NCBI RefSeq assembly: GCF_024198215.1
Contig: NZ_JAKCFA010000016.1
Span: forward strand, 62,001 to 126,000
DNA: 64,000 nucleotides
DNA from: Myxococcus qinghaiensis
Lineage (GTDB): Bacteria > Myxococcota > Myxococcia > Myxococcales > Myxococcaceae
Direction: 5' to 3'
The notes beneath the pieces are model-generated. The model saw only the letters and a list, made by a program, of their open reading frames with translations. It made no database searches and had not been told where the DNA came from. Position 1 is the first letter of the stretch; every line of letters starts with the position of its first letter. The position numbers were made by a program, and so were the translations under genes. This document shows positions 17,730 through 27,026 of the stretch, in pieces.

Positions 17730-19709
17730 CTACAGCCGGTCGCTGATGCGCTGCTGCAACAGCCAGTCGTAGAGCTCCAGGGTGGCGTAGGCGGTGTCCC
17801 ACGTCGACCCGTTGTGGCCTCCGTTGGGGTAGATGGTGACGCGCATCTTGCTCTCACCCGGGGGGGCGCACTTCGTGTCGAGGTGCGTCTTGAGGTTCGT
17901 CGCGCGGCCCGGCGTGTCCTGGCCGCCGTGGAAGGCCCAGATGGGCAGCGGCTTCAGGTTGCAGACGTTCGCGTCGTTCTGGGGCGTGGAGGTGAACGCG
18001 ATGGGGACGATGGCCGCCAGTTGACTGGTGAAGTACATGCCCAGCTCCAGGCTGGTGTTGCCGCCGCCGCTCAGGCCGGTGACGTAGATGCGGTCCGTGT
18101 CCACGCGGTAGTCCTTCTTGGCGTCCTCGAGCAGCGCGAGCAGCGCGGTCGCGGAGAACCAGCCGTTGCCCGCGTTGCTGACCGGGAGGCGCTGATTGGG
18201 CGAGATGACGATGGCCTTCATCGCCGCGCGGAAGCTGGCGGAGGAGAACTGTTTGGCCAGGCCCTCCGGATTGCTCAGCACCCCGGTGCGGTCGACGGTG
18301 AGCGTGGCGCCGCCCACGCCGTGCAGCGCGATGATGAGCGGCCAGCGGGTGGTGCGGTCATTGTTGTACTGCTCGGGCAGGAAGAGGGCGTAGTCGTAGC
18401 GGACGTTGCGGACCATCGTCTGCTGCCCGGCGGCGCACGTGGTGGGGCCGGTGGGCGCCGCGGCGGGCTTGCCCATGAGCTTCAGCTCGCGCAGTCGGCA
18501 GAAGGGCTGGTCCTTGCAGACCACCCGGACCTGGGTGGTGACGACGGGCGTGGTGAAGGTGAGCGTCTTCAGCGTGTTGTTGAGCGGGTTTCCCTCCACC
18601 ACGGTGCCGGGAATGGTCTTCCAGCAGCCGCCATTCCAGGCCTGCAACTCGAAGGCGGACATCGCGTTGGTCGCGGTCGCCGAGTTGCCCAGGTGCAGCT
18701 CCGCGCTGAGCACCTCGTAGGCGCCCTGGAGGTCCACGTCGAGGTAGTTGTGCGTCTGGAAGTGATAGCCGGACTCCCACCGGTTGGTGAGGTTTCCGTC
18801 CACCGCTTTCGGCGGGGAGACGGCCTCGGAGGCGCTGGAACCCGCGGAGGCGGGCTTTCCGAGCGCGACATTGGTGAGCACGTCCGGCGCGGCCGTCACC
18901 GTCACACTCACGTCATCGGAGGCGGTGGCGCCATCGTCGTCGGTGGCGGTGAGCCGGAAGACGAAGACACCGGCGGACAGCCCGGCCACGCTCAGGTTGG
19001 CGGTGGTGGTACCGCTCAACGTCGCCGAGGGGCCGCTCACCTGCGTCCAGGCGAGCGACGTCACCGTGCCGTCCGCGTCGGTGGCTCCGCCGGCCAGCGT
19101 CACGCTGGTGGTGGGCAGCGTCAGCGCCCGGTCCGGCCCCGCGTCGGCGACGGGCGGGATGTTCACCTGCGTCGAGTGGGGCGTGCCGAAGACCCACAGC
19201 TCCTTCACCCGGCAGTTGTCCGCCAGCGGGTCCCTGCACGACAGGCGCACCTTCTTCGCCGTCACCGTCTGGGGAAAGGTGGTGGAGACCGCGATGCTCG
19301 TGTTGGCCGTCTGGCTGGCCCCAGGCAGCGGCTTCCAGCCCGTCCCGTCGTCGTAGAACAGCTCGTAGCTCTGGATGGGCCGGGTGTCGCGGAAGCCGGT
19401 GTAGAGCTCCATGCGGACCAGGTCGAACGTCCCCTGCAGGTCGATGTCGAGCAGGCGCGTCTGGTTGTAGATGCCCGGGCACCAACGGGAGTCATCGCCG
19501 GTGATGTTCCCATCCACCGCGTACTCGGGAAGGAAGCTCCCCTGGGTGGCGCTGGCCGTGGCGGGCTTGTTCAGCGTGACGTTGATGAACTCATCGATTC
19601 CGGCGCGCTGCCGCGCGGGCTGAAGGGCGTGCTCGTCGCCCTCCGGTGCTCCGCAGCTCACGAGCACACTCGCCACCAGCACACTGATGAGGGATTGAAG
19701 CCGTCGCAA
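17730..19709 (-). CDS. Discoidin-PKD-discoidin-esterase lipoprotein
   Basis: A 659-residue multidomain lipoprotein. In order: lipobox signal (VLVASVLVSC), discoidin/F5-8C domain (about 40-180), PKD-like domain (about 190-280, PPVADAGPDRALTL), second discoidin domain (about 285-430), and a C-terminal alpha/beta hydrolase of the feruloyl-esterase/PHB-depolymerase type. The catalytic triad is visible as Ser in GLSGGG, Asp in GGQDTPG and His in GGHNGS. The discoidin modules likely bind surface carbohydrate and the hydrolase cleaves an ester, so it may attack plant or microbial polysaccharide or polyester. I preferred the TTG at 19709 over the ATG at 19739: GAGGAGG is five bases upstream and the signal peptide then starts at once (MRRLQSLIS). 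Confidence 0.9.
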   Translation of the reverse strand: MRRLQSLISVLVASVLVSCGAPEGDEHALQPARQRAGIDEFINVTLNKPATASATQGSFLPEYAVDGNITGDDSRWCPGIYNQTRLLDIDLQGTFDLVRMELYTGFRDTRPIQSYELFYDDGTGWKPLPGASQTANTSIAVSTTFPQTVTAKKVRLSCRDPLADNCRVKELWVFGTPHSTQVNIPPVADAGPDRALTLPTTSVTLAGGATDADGTVTSLAWTQVSGPSATLSGTTTANLSVAGLSAGVFVFRLTATDDDGATASDDVSVTVTAAPDVLTNVALGKPASAGSSASEAVSPPKAVDGNLTNRWESGYHFQTHNYLDVDLQGAYEVLSAELHLGNSATATNAMSAFELQAWNGGCWKTIPGTVVEGNPLNNTLKTLTFTTPVVTTQVRVVCKDQPFCRLRELKLMGKPAAAPTGPTTCAAGQQTMVRNVRYDYALFLPEQYNNDRTTRWPLIIALHGVGGATLTVDRTGVLSNPEGLAKQFSSASFRAAMKAIVISPNQRLPVSNAGNGWFSATALLALLEDAKKDYRVDTDRIYVTGLSGGGNTSLELGMYFTSQLAAIVPIAFTSTPQNDANVCNLKPLPIWAFHGGQDTPGRATNLKTHLDTKCAPPGESKMRVTIYPNGGHNGSTWDTAYATLELYDWLLQQRISDRL

Positions 19710-19714
19710 GATGT

Positions 19715-19721
19715 CCTCCTC
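19715..19721 (-). promoter_or_regulatory. Ribosome binding site deciding a TTG start
   Basis: GAGGAGG on the minus strand ends five bases before the TTG at 19709. The competing ATG at 19739 has no such site. This supports a TTG start for the esterase gene. Confidence 0.65.
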
Positions 19722-19790
19722 GGATGGTGAAGAGGGCATCTTGCATCAGTCACATGGTTTCAAAACAGCAAAAGCCGCTATTCTTGTAAA

Positions 19791-20597
19791 TCAATCAATC
19801 GGGCGGAGGCCGTGGGCCACGAAGCCCAGCATGAGGATGGAGGCGGAGGGGGTGTCGTAGAAGCGGCGATATCCCGCGCGGACCTGCTCCAGCTCCGCGG
19901 GGGAGATGAGCCCTGCTTCCAGCGCGGGGCGCAGCCGCTCCGGGTCCAGTTGCCGTCGGAACGCCTCCAGACCCAGGGCGTCGCTGTGGTACGCGATGAC
20001 ATCCAGACGCACCCCGGTGAACCCGGCGGAGTGGAGCAGCCGCACCAGGTGGCGTCCGATGAAGCGATTTCCTCCGCGCTGGAGCTGAAGCCGCTCCGCC
20101 TTGCGGTGGATGGGCTCCAGCTCTGGAAGTGACGGCTCCGCCACGCCCCACAGCCCCGCGTCCAGCTCGCTGACCACCAGCCGCCCTCCGGGACGAAGCA
20201 CCCTGAGCGCCTCGCGCGCGGCGAGCAGGGGCTCCTCCAGGTGTTGAAACACGAAGCGCGCCAGCGCCAGGTCGAAGCGCGCGTCGGGGAGCCCCGTGTC
20301 CAGGACGGAGCTCCGGTGCACCCTCGCGCGTGCGCCCAGGCGCGACTCCGCGAGCAGACACATTCCCGGGTCCCGCTCCACGACATGCACCGCGCCGGAG
20401 GGCACCAGCTCCAGCAGCTTGTCGGTGACGAACCCGGGCCCGCCTCCCAGCTCCACCACCGTCATGCGCTCCGTCAGCCCCAGGGAGAGCAGGAGCCGCT
20501 TCTCCTCCGGCCAGCTCAGCTCCACCTGCGACTGCAGCCTCGCCAGCTCCTCGTCGAGCCCTCCCGGGTTCTCCTCCGGACGATAGGAGCCGCTCAT
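19791..20597 (-). CDS. SAM-dependent methyltransferase, last gene of the peptide operon
   Basis: A 268-residue class I methyltransferase. Motif I is VVELGGGPGFVTDKLLELV, the acidic end of strand 2 is VVERD, and VLRPGGRLVVSELDAG is the usual post-strand-4 region. The enzyme transfers a methyl group from SAM to an O, N or C atom. ATG 20597 overlaps the P450 stop as ATGA, so translation is coupled. As the sixth gene of the operon that begins with the peptide precursor, it probably methylates the modified peptide, for example its N- or C-terminus. Methylation in this family of peptides (dimethyl N-terminus in plantazolicin) is known, but the site here is inference. Confidence 0.92.
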   Translation of the reverse strand: MSGSYRPEENPGGLDEELARLQSQVELSWPEEKRLLLSLGLTERMTVVELGGGPGFVTDKLLELVPSGAVHVVERDPGMCLLAESRLGARARVHRSSVLDTGLPDARFDLALARFVFQHLEEPLLAAREALRVLRPGGRLVVSELDAGLWGVAEPSLPELEPIHRKAERLQLQRGGNRFIGRHLVRLLHSAGFTGVRLDVIAYHSDALGLEAFRRQLDPERLRPALEAGLISPAELEQVRAGYRRFYDTPSASILMLGFVAHGLRPID

Positions 20598-21934
20598 TCC
20601 GCGTCCCAGTGGCGGGCCCGCATCGGCAGTCCACCCGAGGGGCGCAGCGTCACCAGCGCCTCCGGCTCCACGCGGTGGCCCTCCACGTGCTGGAGCTGGA
20701 AGCGCTGGACGACCATGGCCAGGACGAGCCGGGCCTCCATCATCGCGAAGTTGCGGCCGATGCAGACGCGCGGGCCACCGCTGAAGGGGAGATACGCATA
20801 CGGATGACGAGCCGAGGCGCGGCTGTCGCGGAAGCGCTCCGGGTCGAAGGTCTCCGGCTCGCTCCAGGAGTCCGGATGGCGATGGAGCAGATAGGGGCTG
20901 ACGATGACCAGCGTGCCGGCGGGGAGGTGATACCCGCCCACGCAGTCGTCCTCCCGGCAGAGGCGCGACATCAACCACACCGGGGGATACAGGCGCATCG
21001 CCTCCTGGAGCACCCGTCCTCCGAAGTCGAGCGCGCGCACCTGCTCCGCCAGCACGGGCCTCGCGCCCAGCAGCGTCCGGGCCTCCTCGCGCACGCGCAG
21101 CCTCGCCTCCGGATGCAGGCCGAGCAGGTGCAGGCTCCAGGTGAGCGCCTTGGCCGTCGTCTCGTGGCCCGCCATCAGGAAGGTGAAGATCTGCTCGCGC
21201 AGGACTCGCTCGCCCGCGGGCCCTTCGAGCTGTCGGGGATGCGCGTCCAGGAGCAATGCCAGCAGGTCAGAGCCACCTCCCGTCTCGCGGCGCCGCGAGA
21301 GGATGCGCTGGACGAGCGTGTCGATGAGCTGGCTCGCCTCGCGGAACTGTCGCAGGCCCACCGCGTCCCCGGGGTCGAAGCGGGACATGAAGCTGTTGAG
21401 GCGCTGCACAGCCCCGGCGAAGTCCGCCGTCGCGTCCTCCCAATCACAGCCGAAGAGACAGCGGGTGACGATGCGCAGCGTGAGGTGCCCCAGCTCGCGC
21501 TCCACGTCGAAGGGGACTCCCGTGCGCGCCGGGTCCTCCCAGCGGCGCAACATGTCCTCGGTGCACTCCGCCATCACCTGGACCCAGGGCTCGATGCGGC
21601 TGTGCTCGAAGGCGGGACGGGCCACGCGGCGCTGCTCGGCCCAGGGTTCTCCCTCGGTGGTCATCAACCCCCGGCCCAGCATGGGCAGGAGCATCAACAA
21701 ATCTGGCGTGCCCTGCTTGACGTAGTTGCGCGCGTGGCTCTGCAGGACGTGCTGCGCGTGGAGCGGATGGTTCACCACCACGGTGGACCAGCCCCCCGCC
21801 GTGTAGCGGAAGAGGCTCCCGTACTTGCGGGCGCTGTCGAGGAGGAAGCGCAGGGGCTGTGCGCGCAGCGCTCCCAGGTCCGGAGCATCCGCCACCAGCG
21901 GAGGCAGGGGCAGGGTGAGGTCCGAGAGGCTCAT
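20594..21934 (-). CDS. Cytochrome P450 of the peptide operon
   Basis: A 446-residue soluble bacterial P450. The I-helix motif is AGHETT, the ExxR pair is Glu311/Arg314 in EAMRLYPP, and the haem ligand is Cys391 in FSGGPRVCIGRN. Length and spacing are normal, so it should be active with redox partners encoded elsewhere. It is locked between two genes by ATGA overlaps (21931-21934 and 20594-20597). P450s in natural-product loci hydroxylate, epoxidise or cross-link the product; here the substrate is most likely the modified core peptide, which is inference from context. P450s are not part of the standard core set for azole-forming peptide loci. Confidence 0.95.
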   Translation of the reverse strand: MSLSDLTLPLPPLVADAPDLGALRAQPLRFLLDSARKYGSLFRYTAGGWSTVVVNHPLHAQHVLQSHARNYVKQGTPDLLMLLPMLGRGLMTTEGEPWAEQRRVARPAFEHSRIEPWVQVMAECTEDMLRRWEDPARTGVPFDVERELGHLTLRIVTRCLFGCDWEDATADFAGAVQRLNSFMSRFDPGDAVGLRQFREASQLIDTLVQRILSRRRETGGGSDLLALLLDAHPRQLEGPAGERVLREQIFTFLMAGHETTAKALTWSLHLLGLHPEARLRVREEARTLLGARPVLAEQVRALDFGGRVLQEAMRLYPPVWLMSRLCREDDCVGGYHLPAGTLVIVSPYLLHRHPDSWSEPETFDPERFRDSRASARHPYAYLPFSGGPRVCIGRNFAMMEARLVLAMVVQRFQLQHVEGHRVEPEALVTLRPSGGLPMRARHWDAE

Positions 21935-23271
21935 GGCGTCACCCGGGGCCCATGCTCCCCGTCCTGGAAGAGGGGGTGGTTTGCCGCGCGGTAGGACGCG
22001 GAGAACACGCCCTGGAGCTTGCGGTACTCCCGCATGAACTCCTCCCGAGGCATCCGCGTCCGCGTCACCGCGTGCTGCAGGTCGAAGTGCTCCCAGCGGG
22101 GCCGGCCATTCGGCTGTCGCTCCAGGAGGTGCTCGAAGGACTCGCACGCGGGCGTGCCCGGCAGCGGTGTGAGCAGGGTGAAGGACGGGTAGTCGACGCC
22201 GTGCTCCCGGATGAAGGCCGCGAGCTGGTCGAACTCCCGGGGCGTGTACTCCGGCTTGACGATGAAGCTGGCGAAGACGTGGATGCCCAGCTCCCGGGCC
22301 GCCTGGAGCCCCTGGAGAATCTGCTCGCGCGCCAGTCGCTTGTTGTAGTCCTTCAGCTCGTGGTCGAGCACCGCCTCCAGTCCGAAGAAGACCCGCCGCA
22401 GGCCGATGTCCCGCCACCGGCGCATCAGGTCCAAGTCCCGCAGGAACGAATCGATGCGGCAGTACGCGAAGAACTCCTTCTCCAGTCGAGCGGCCTCAAT
22501 CTGCTCGGCCAGGGCCCACATGCGGCGCGGGTTGACGAAGGGCTCGTCGTCCACGAGGAAGACGTAGCGCTCGGGGATGGTCGCCAGCTCCGCGACGACG
22601 CGCTCGACGTCGCGCTTGTAGTAGCGGCCGTCCATGATCTTCCACAGCGAGCAGAAGTTGCACCGGAAGGGACAGCCCACCGTGGTGCGCAGGAGCGCGA
22701 TGGGCTTCATCCAGTCGATGAAGTAGCTCCCCCGGTCCGCTGGCACCAGGCTCCGGTCCGGAAAGGGCAGTGCGTCTATGTCCAGCTTGGGCGGCTCTCC
22801 TCCGAAGCGGAACGTGCCTCCCGCGTCACGGGCCCAGGCGCCTGGGATTCCCCCGAGGCCTTCGCCCGCCTCCAGCGCCTGGAGGATGCGTCGGAAGGGG
22901 CGGACGCCCTCGCCGCTCACGACGCAGTCGACCTCGGGCTCGAAGAAGTCCTCCGGCATCAGCGTGGCATGGTGTCCACCCACCACCGTGCGGACGTGGG
23001 GCAACAACCCCTGGGTCTGTCTACAGAGCTCCAGCATCCGGGGCACATGCATGGAGTATCCCGTGACGCCCACCACGTCGGGCTCGAAGCTCCACAAGGT
23101 CAGCATCAGGTCATGCGGATGCAGGCGCAGGTCCAACAGCCGCACCTCGTGGCCGTCCAGGCGCGCCCCTGCTGCCAGGTATTCGAGCGCGAGCGGCTCC
23201 GCGATGGCGCCCAAATCTCCCCAGCCGATGAGCTCCCTGCGCGCATTGGGATAGAGCAACAGGACCTTCAT
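21931..23271 (-). CDS. B12-binding domain radical SAM protein
   Basis: A 446-residue radical SAM enzyme with an N-terminal cobalamin-binding domain (about 1-140, VRTVVGGHHATLMPEDF) and a radical SAM core whose cluster cysteines are Cys200, Cys204 and Cys207 in CPFRCNFC. Class B radical SAM methyltransferases of this layout put methyl groups on unactivated carbons; others build rings. The classic cobalamin DxHxxG motif is not evident, which is common in this class. ATGA overlaps join it to the SagB gene upstream (23268-23271) and the P450 gene downstream. It likely C-methylates the peptide core or its Thr/Pro residues, but this is inference. Confidence 0.93.
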   Translation of the reverse strand: MKVLLLYPNARRELIGWGDLGAIAEPLALEYLAAGARLDGHEVRLLDLRLHPHDLMLTLWSFEPDVVGVTGYSMHVPRMLELCRQTQGLLPHVRTVVGGHHATLMPEDFFEPEVDCVVSGEGVRPFRRILQALEAGEGLGGIPGAWARDAGGTFRFGGEPPKLDIDALPFPDRSLVPADRGSYFIDWMKPIALLRTTVGCPFRCNFCSLWKIMDGRYYKRDVERVVAELATIPERYVFLVDDEPFVNPRRMWALAEQIEAARLEKEFFAYCRIDSFLRDLDLMRRWRDIGLRRVFFGLEAVLDHELKDYNKRLAREQILQGLQAARELGIHVFASFIVKPEYTPREFDQLAAFIREHGVDYPSFTLLTPLPGTPACESFEHLLERQPNGRPRWEHFDLQHAVTRTRMPREEFMREYRKLQGVFSASYRAANHPLFQDGEHGPRVTP

Positions 23272-24662
23272 CGGACGTCCTCCTTCGCTCGGGTGCCGAG
23301 CGCGAACTCACCCACCGCGCCCTCGACCAGCGAGGGGATTCCACTGGCGCGCGCGAACAACTCGGAGTCGCCGCCTCCCAGCGCGCACGGCGCCAGGTCC
23401 ATGGCGGTCGCCGCCAGATAGAGCGTCTGGAACAGCACCCCCACGTTCTTGAGGATGAGCGCGTAGCCCATGGCCTGGTACTTCCAGAAGACGCGCGGGA
23501 AGCGGGCCGTGATGACGAAGAGCACCTGCGGCCGGCCCTCCCTCGCGAGCGTGTGCCAGGCCCCCTCCAGCAACTGCTCCACCTGGGGCGTGCGCGGCGT
23601 CAGCTCGCACAGCTCATGTTGCCCGGAGCGGTACTGGTACAGGCCGGACTTCAGCCCGGTGCACCGGTCCACGACGAGGTACAGCTCCAGCTCATACAGC
23701 GCACCACCACCCGGGTAGGTTCGCTCCCCCAGCTCGCCATGGTCCGTGGAGAGCACCCGCCGAGTGCGCGCCGCGCGGTACAGCAGCTCGCCAATCTGCT
23801 CCACGCTGATGGCCGGCTCGCCATACGTGCGCAGGGAGCGGCGGCGCTCCAGCACCTCGGTGAAGGTCGAGTCCTCCCGCGCGAGCCGCCCGAGGTCGGG
23901 CCGGGGGAGCGGCACCACCGCCTCGCTCATCCGGGGCTTCAGCACGGGCAGGGGCTCCATCCACTGCTCGAAGCGATAGGTGGCGCCGTAGGGGCTCGGC
24001 AGCCGCCCCAGCCGGCTGTGCGCATGAAACAACAGGTCTTCCGGCTCCCAGAGCGAGAGCCTGGCGTCCTCCTCCTCGGGGACGTGCACAGCCTTCGCGT
24101 CCAAGAGCATCCCCACGAGGAGGTCCACGGCCTTCAGGGGCAGCGTGGCGGCGCGCTCCGTCAGCTCGGGCAGGGAGCGCGGACAGGACAGCTCCAGGAG
24201 CAGCGCCGCCGCGCGCGTGTCGTGCAGCAGCACCCGCGCCTGGTACGCGGGCGCCTCCACCACGAGCTGGTGGTCCTCGCGGCGCACGCACGCGAGCCGG
24301 GAGAGGACATACTTCGTGTCGGGTGCCCGGGGCTGCGAGTGGCCGGGGGCCAGGCTCGGTTGCAGCGTGGCAAGCGGTGCCTCCTCCAGCAGCAGGGTGC
24401 GGCACAGGAAGTCGTTGCGTGCGAGGGATTGGAGCAGGTGCTCCAGCAGGACGCGCGCGGCGGGCCCGTCATGCGGCTCCGCGGCGTCGAGCAGCGCCTG
24501 CTCCGTGCCTCCTGTCTCCAGGCTCTGGAGCGCGGCGAGGGCGCCGAGGGACAGCCCTCCGAACTCCAGGCCGAAGCGAGGACTGGCGACGACGCGCCGC
24601 CCGTCCTCCAGCGCGTGGACCTTGATGCCGGGCGTGAGCCCGAAGGATTCATGGAGCCGCAT
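23268..24662 (-). CDS. SagB-type azoline dehydrogenase
   Basis: A 464-residue FMN enzyme of the SagB/McbC family, which oxidises thiazolines and oxazolines to aromatic azoles. The C-terminal half (about 255-464) is a nitroreductase fold: RRSLRTYGEPAISVEQIGEL, the YPGGGALYELELYLVV FMN region and VFWKYQAMGYALILKNVGV. The N-terminal half (1-250) is a helical domain often present in longer SagB proteins, not recognised in detail. It sits 12 bases after the cyclodehydratase and overlaps the radical SAM gene. Presence of this enzyme predicts that at least some heterocycles in the product are fully aromatic. Confidence 0.93.
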   Translation of the reverse strand: MRLHESFGLTPGIKVHALEDGRRVVASPRFGLEFGGLSLGALAALQSLETGGTEQALLDAAEPHDGPAARVLLEHLLQSLARNDFLCRTLLLEEAPLATLQPSLAPGHSQPRAPDTKYVLSRLACVRREDHQLVVEAPAYQARVLLHDTRAAALLLELSCPRSLPELTERAATLPLKAVDLLVGMLLDAKAVHVPEEEDARLSLWEPEDLLFHAHSRLGRLPSPYGATYRFEQWMEPLPVLKPRMSEAVVPLPRPDLGRLAREDSTFTEVLERRRSLRTYGEPAISVEQIGELLYRAARTRRVLSTDHGELGERTYPGGGALYELELYLVVDRCTGLKSGLYQYRSGQHELCELTPRTPQVEQLLEGAWHTLAREGRPQVLFVITARFPRVFWKYQAMGYALILKNVGVLFQTLYLAATAMDLAPCALGGGDSELFARASGIPSLVEGAVGEFALGTRAKEDVR

Positions 24663-24674
24663 CGCGTCCGTCCC

Positions 24675-26924
24675 TCAGAAGAAGATGCCCGTGGGGTTGA
24701 GCTGCTCTTCCCGAAGCGGCAGGGGGACCCAGCCCAGGCGCGCGGGCACGTCGTAGATCCGGCCCGGCCCGAAGCGCTTCCAGAAGTGGCGCAGGCCGGG
24801 GACCATCACCTTCACCACGGGCAGCCCCACGTCGGGCTGCGTCTGGTCCACCACCAGCGTCTCCAGGCCGGCGCGCCGCGCGTGCGCGACACAGCGCTCC
24901 ACGTCCACCTTCAGGTCCCCCGAGGACAGGTCAGGCAACGCGCCCAGGCGCCGCGCGGCGACGTTCGGGTCCGGGCGCAGGTAGGGCTGGTTCTCCACCG
25001 TCGCCGTGCGCCACCAGTTCACGGCCTCCCGCTCCGGAAACCAGTAGAGCGTCCGTCCTTGCGCGTCCCGCTGCTGCACGGCGGGGAGGAACTGATTCAC
25101 CTCCGTGAGCGCTCGCAGCAACGCGACGCGCGCATCCAGGTGCGCGCCGAAGCCCACGACGATGTCCTCCGCGGGTGCGTCATGTCGCCGTGACACCGCC
25201 GCGAGCGTGGGGATGCCCAGGTCCGCGGTGACGTCCAGCACCCACAGCTCCCGCTGGAGCCGCCGGTAGTGCTCCCGCAGCGCGTGCACGTACGGCAGGT
25301 CCACGCTGTCCAGGTCCACCGCGGGACGCCGGGTCCGCGAGTACCACCAGAGCGCCACCGAGTCGCGCTCCACCAGCTCCAGGAAGCCCTGGAGGATGGC
25401 CTCCTCCAGCGTGTTGCCCGCCGCGCAGCCATTGGAGTCGCTGGTGCAGAAGAACCACTTGCCCAGGTCCGGATGGCCGAAGGAGCAGTACGCGCTCGGC
25501 ACGTGGCGGAAGCGCTCGTGCGTGAGGGACCACGCGCTCGTCCAGTGGATGCGCCGGTCCGGGTCGAAGTCCTCCGGGACATGGTGGAAGCCGGAGGGGT
25601 GCGCGGCGTTCCACTCCGCGCGCCGCGCGTACTGCGTGGGGCTGAAGTTCATCAGCGCGTTGGGCGGGACGGCCTCGTCCCGCAGCTCGTGGAGGCTCGC
25701 CACCCGGCTCCACTCCTCGCCCCGGTAGACGCCGGAGTAGCGCTCGATGGCCTCGCACAGCGCGCTCACCTTCGCCTGGGTGTCCGTCGTGCCCTTGCCC
25801 CCGCTGCGGCCGCGGAGGTTCAGCAGGACGAAGCGCAGGTCCTGTTGCATCAGCGCGAAGTTGTGGCCCGCCGCGTAGCTGTGCACCAGCCCCGCGCCGC
25901 CGTCCGCCCCCAGCGCTTCCAGATTTCTCACCACGCCGGTGATGGGGCTGACGTGCTTCTCCAGGCGCGCCAGGGTCTCCTCGGGAGACTGCGTGCGGTG
26001 GCCTCCGTCGCCGTCGAACCGCTTCGGGCACGGGCGGGGGATGACGGGCAGGGGCGCTCTCGACGCCGCCTCCTCGCCGGAGCACACCGGACACTGGGGC
26101 CTGCGCACGAGCGCGTGACGCTCCAGCTCCAGCGTCGTCAGGTCCAGCGTGACGAGCTGCTCTCCCAGCGGATGCTCGGGGCCGAGCACCAGCGCCTTGG
26201 CCACCTCCAGCGCCGCCAACTGGAAGGCCGCGCCCGTGCTGGCAGCCAGGCTCGCCGTGGGCAGCACCAGGGGATGGACCCGGCCCTGCTCCCGCTCCAG
26301 GAAGGACTCCAGCTGCCGGTTGGAGCGCAGCCGCTGCGCCAGACAGGCCCAGCACGCCGTCAGGGTGGGGCGGAAGACGGGCCCCAGCCAGAGCGTGCCG
26401 CCGACGGGCCTCGCCAGCATCCAGGGCCGCCGCGCCGCGAGCGCCTGGCGGTTGAGCGCGTCGAGCGCCGGGTGCAGGTAGTCGTCACAGAGCACCAGCT
26501 GGAAGCCCGCCTCGCCCTCGGTGCGAAGTCCCTGCGCGCACAGCGCCTCCCGCTGGCGCTCCTCCCACGCGCCGCCCAGGCACAGGACGGACACGGGCGT
26601 CTGGAGACCCTCGGCCACGGTGGCCATGTCGACCCCGAGCTCGTGCCAGAAGGGCGCCTCTGCCGGCGTATCGGCGCCGCCCTCGAGGATGCAGCCCTGC
26701 TCCGCCGCCACCTCCAGCGCGTGGGAGACCTCCACCAACGACAGGCGCGAGGAGAGCGCCGCGAAGACCTCCGGCAGCGAGTGTCTTCCATCCAGCAGGG
26801 GCACCAGCAGGGGAAAGGCGCGGCCCCTCAGAAGCAGGTAGTCCTTCTCGTGCAGCAGCAGCACCGTCGAATCGTCGACGCGCTCCACGCGGCAATGGCT
26901 CTTCCAGACAGGTCTCGACAGCAT
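24675..26924 (-). CDS. Fused leader-binding/E1-like/YcaO cyclodehydratase
   Basis: A 749-residue fusion that makes azolines from Cys/Ser/Thr with ATP. Residues 1-85 form a winged-helix RiPP recognition element that binds the leader peptide. About 100-290 is a degenerate E1/ThiF-like domain with a zinc tetracysteine site (Cys191/194 in CWAC and Cys278/281 in CPVC). About 300-749 is YcaO, with SGGKGTTDTQ and CEAIERYS (ATP/Mg residues Glu391, Glu394). The C-terminus reads VPLPLREEQLNPTGIFF and lacks an obvious canonical PxPxP tail. I chose ATG 26924 because GGGAG lies seven bases upstream; the ATG at 26942 has no such site. The gene follows the precursor after a 102-base spacer. Confidence 0.95.
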   Translation of the reverse strand: MLSRPVWKSHCRVERVDDSTVLLLHEKDYLLLRGRAFPLLVPLLDGRHSLPEVFAALSSRLSLVEVSHALEVAAEQGCILEGGADTPAEAPFWHELGVDMATVAEGLQTPVSVLCLGGAWEERQREALCAQGLRTEGEAGFQLVLCDDYLHPALDALNRQALAARRPWMLARPVGGTLWLGPVFRPTLTACWACLAQRLRSNRQLESFLEREQGRVHPLVLPTASLAASTGAAFQLAALEVAKALVLGPEHPLGEQLVTLDLTTLELERHALVRRPQCPVCSGEEAASRAPLPVIPRPCPKRFDGDGGHRTQSPEETLARLEKHVSPITGVVRNLEALGADGGAGLVHSYAAGHNFALMQQDLRFVLLNLRGRSGGKGTTDTQAKVSALCEAIERYSGVYRGEEWSRVASLHELRDEAVPPNALMNFSPTQYARRAEWNAAHPSGFHHVPEDFDPDRRIHWTSAWSLTHERFRHVPSAYCSFGHPDLGKWFFCTSDSNGCAAGNTLEEAILQGFLELVERDSVALWWYSRTRRPAVDLDSVDLPYVHALREHYRRLQRELWVLDVTADLGIPTLAAVSRRHDAPAEDIVVGFGAHLDARVALLRALTEVNQFLPAVQQRDAQGRTLYWFPEREAVNWWRTATVENQPYLRPDPNVAARRLGALPDLSSGDLKVDVERCVAHARRAGLETLVVDQTQPDVGLPVVKVMVPGLRHFWKRFGPGRIYDVPARLGWVPLPLREEQLNPTGIFF

Positions 26925-27026
26925 TCGTGACTCCCGGGACATGAAGCGTGGGCACCGCTGGAGCGGCAGGGGAACCGGAGGCCCGGTGGCGCGCGCCGCC
27001 GCCGAGCTCCGGGATGCGCGCGGCGC

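Noticed and set aside
17727..19730. 667-codon plus-strand frame
   Set aside because: Antisense shadow of the esterase gene.
19710..19739. ATG start for the esterase at 19739
   Set aside because: No ribosome site; TTG 19709 has GAGGAGG at five bases and yields a better lipoprotein signal.
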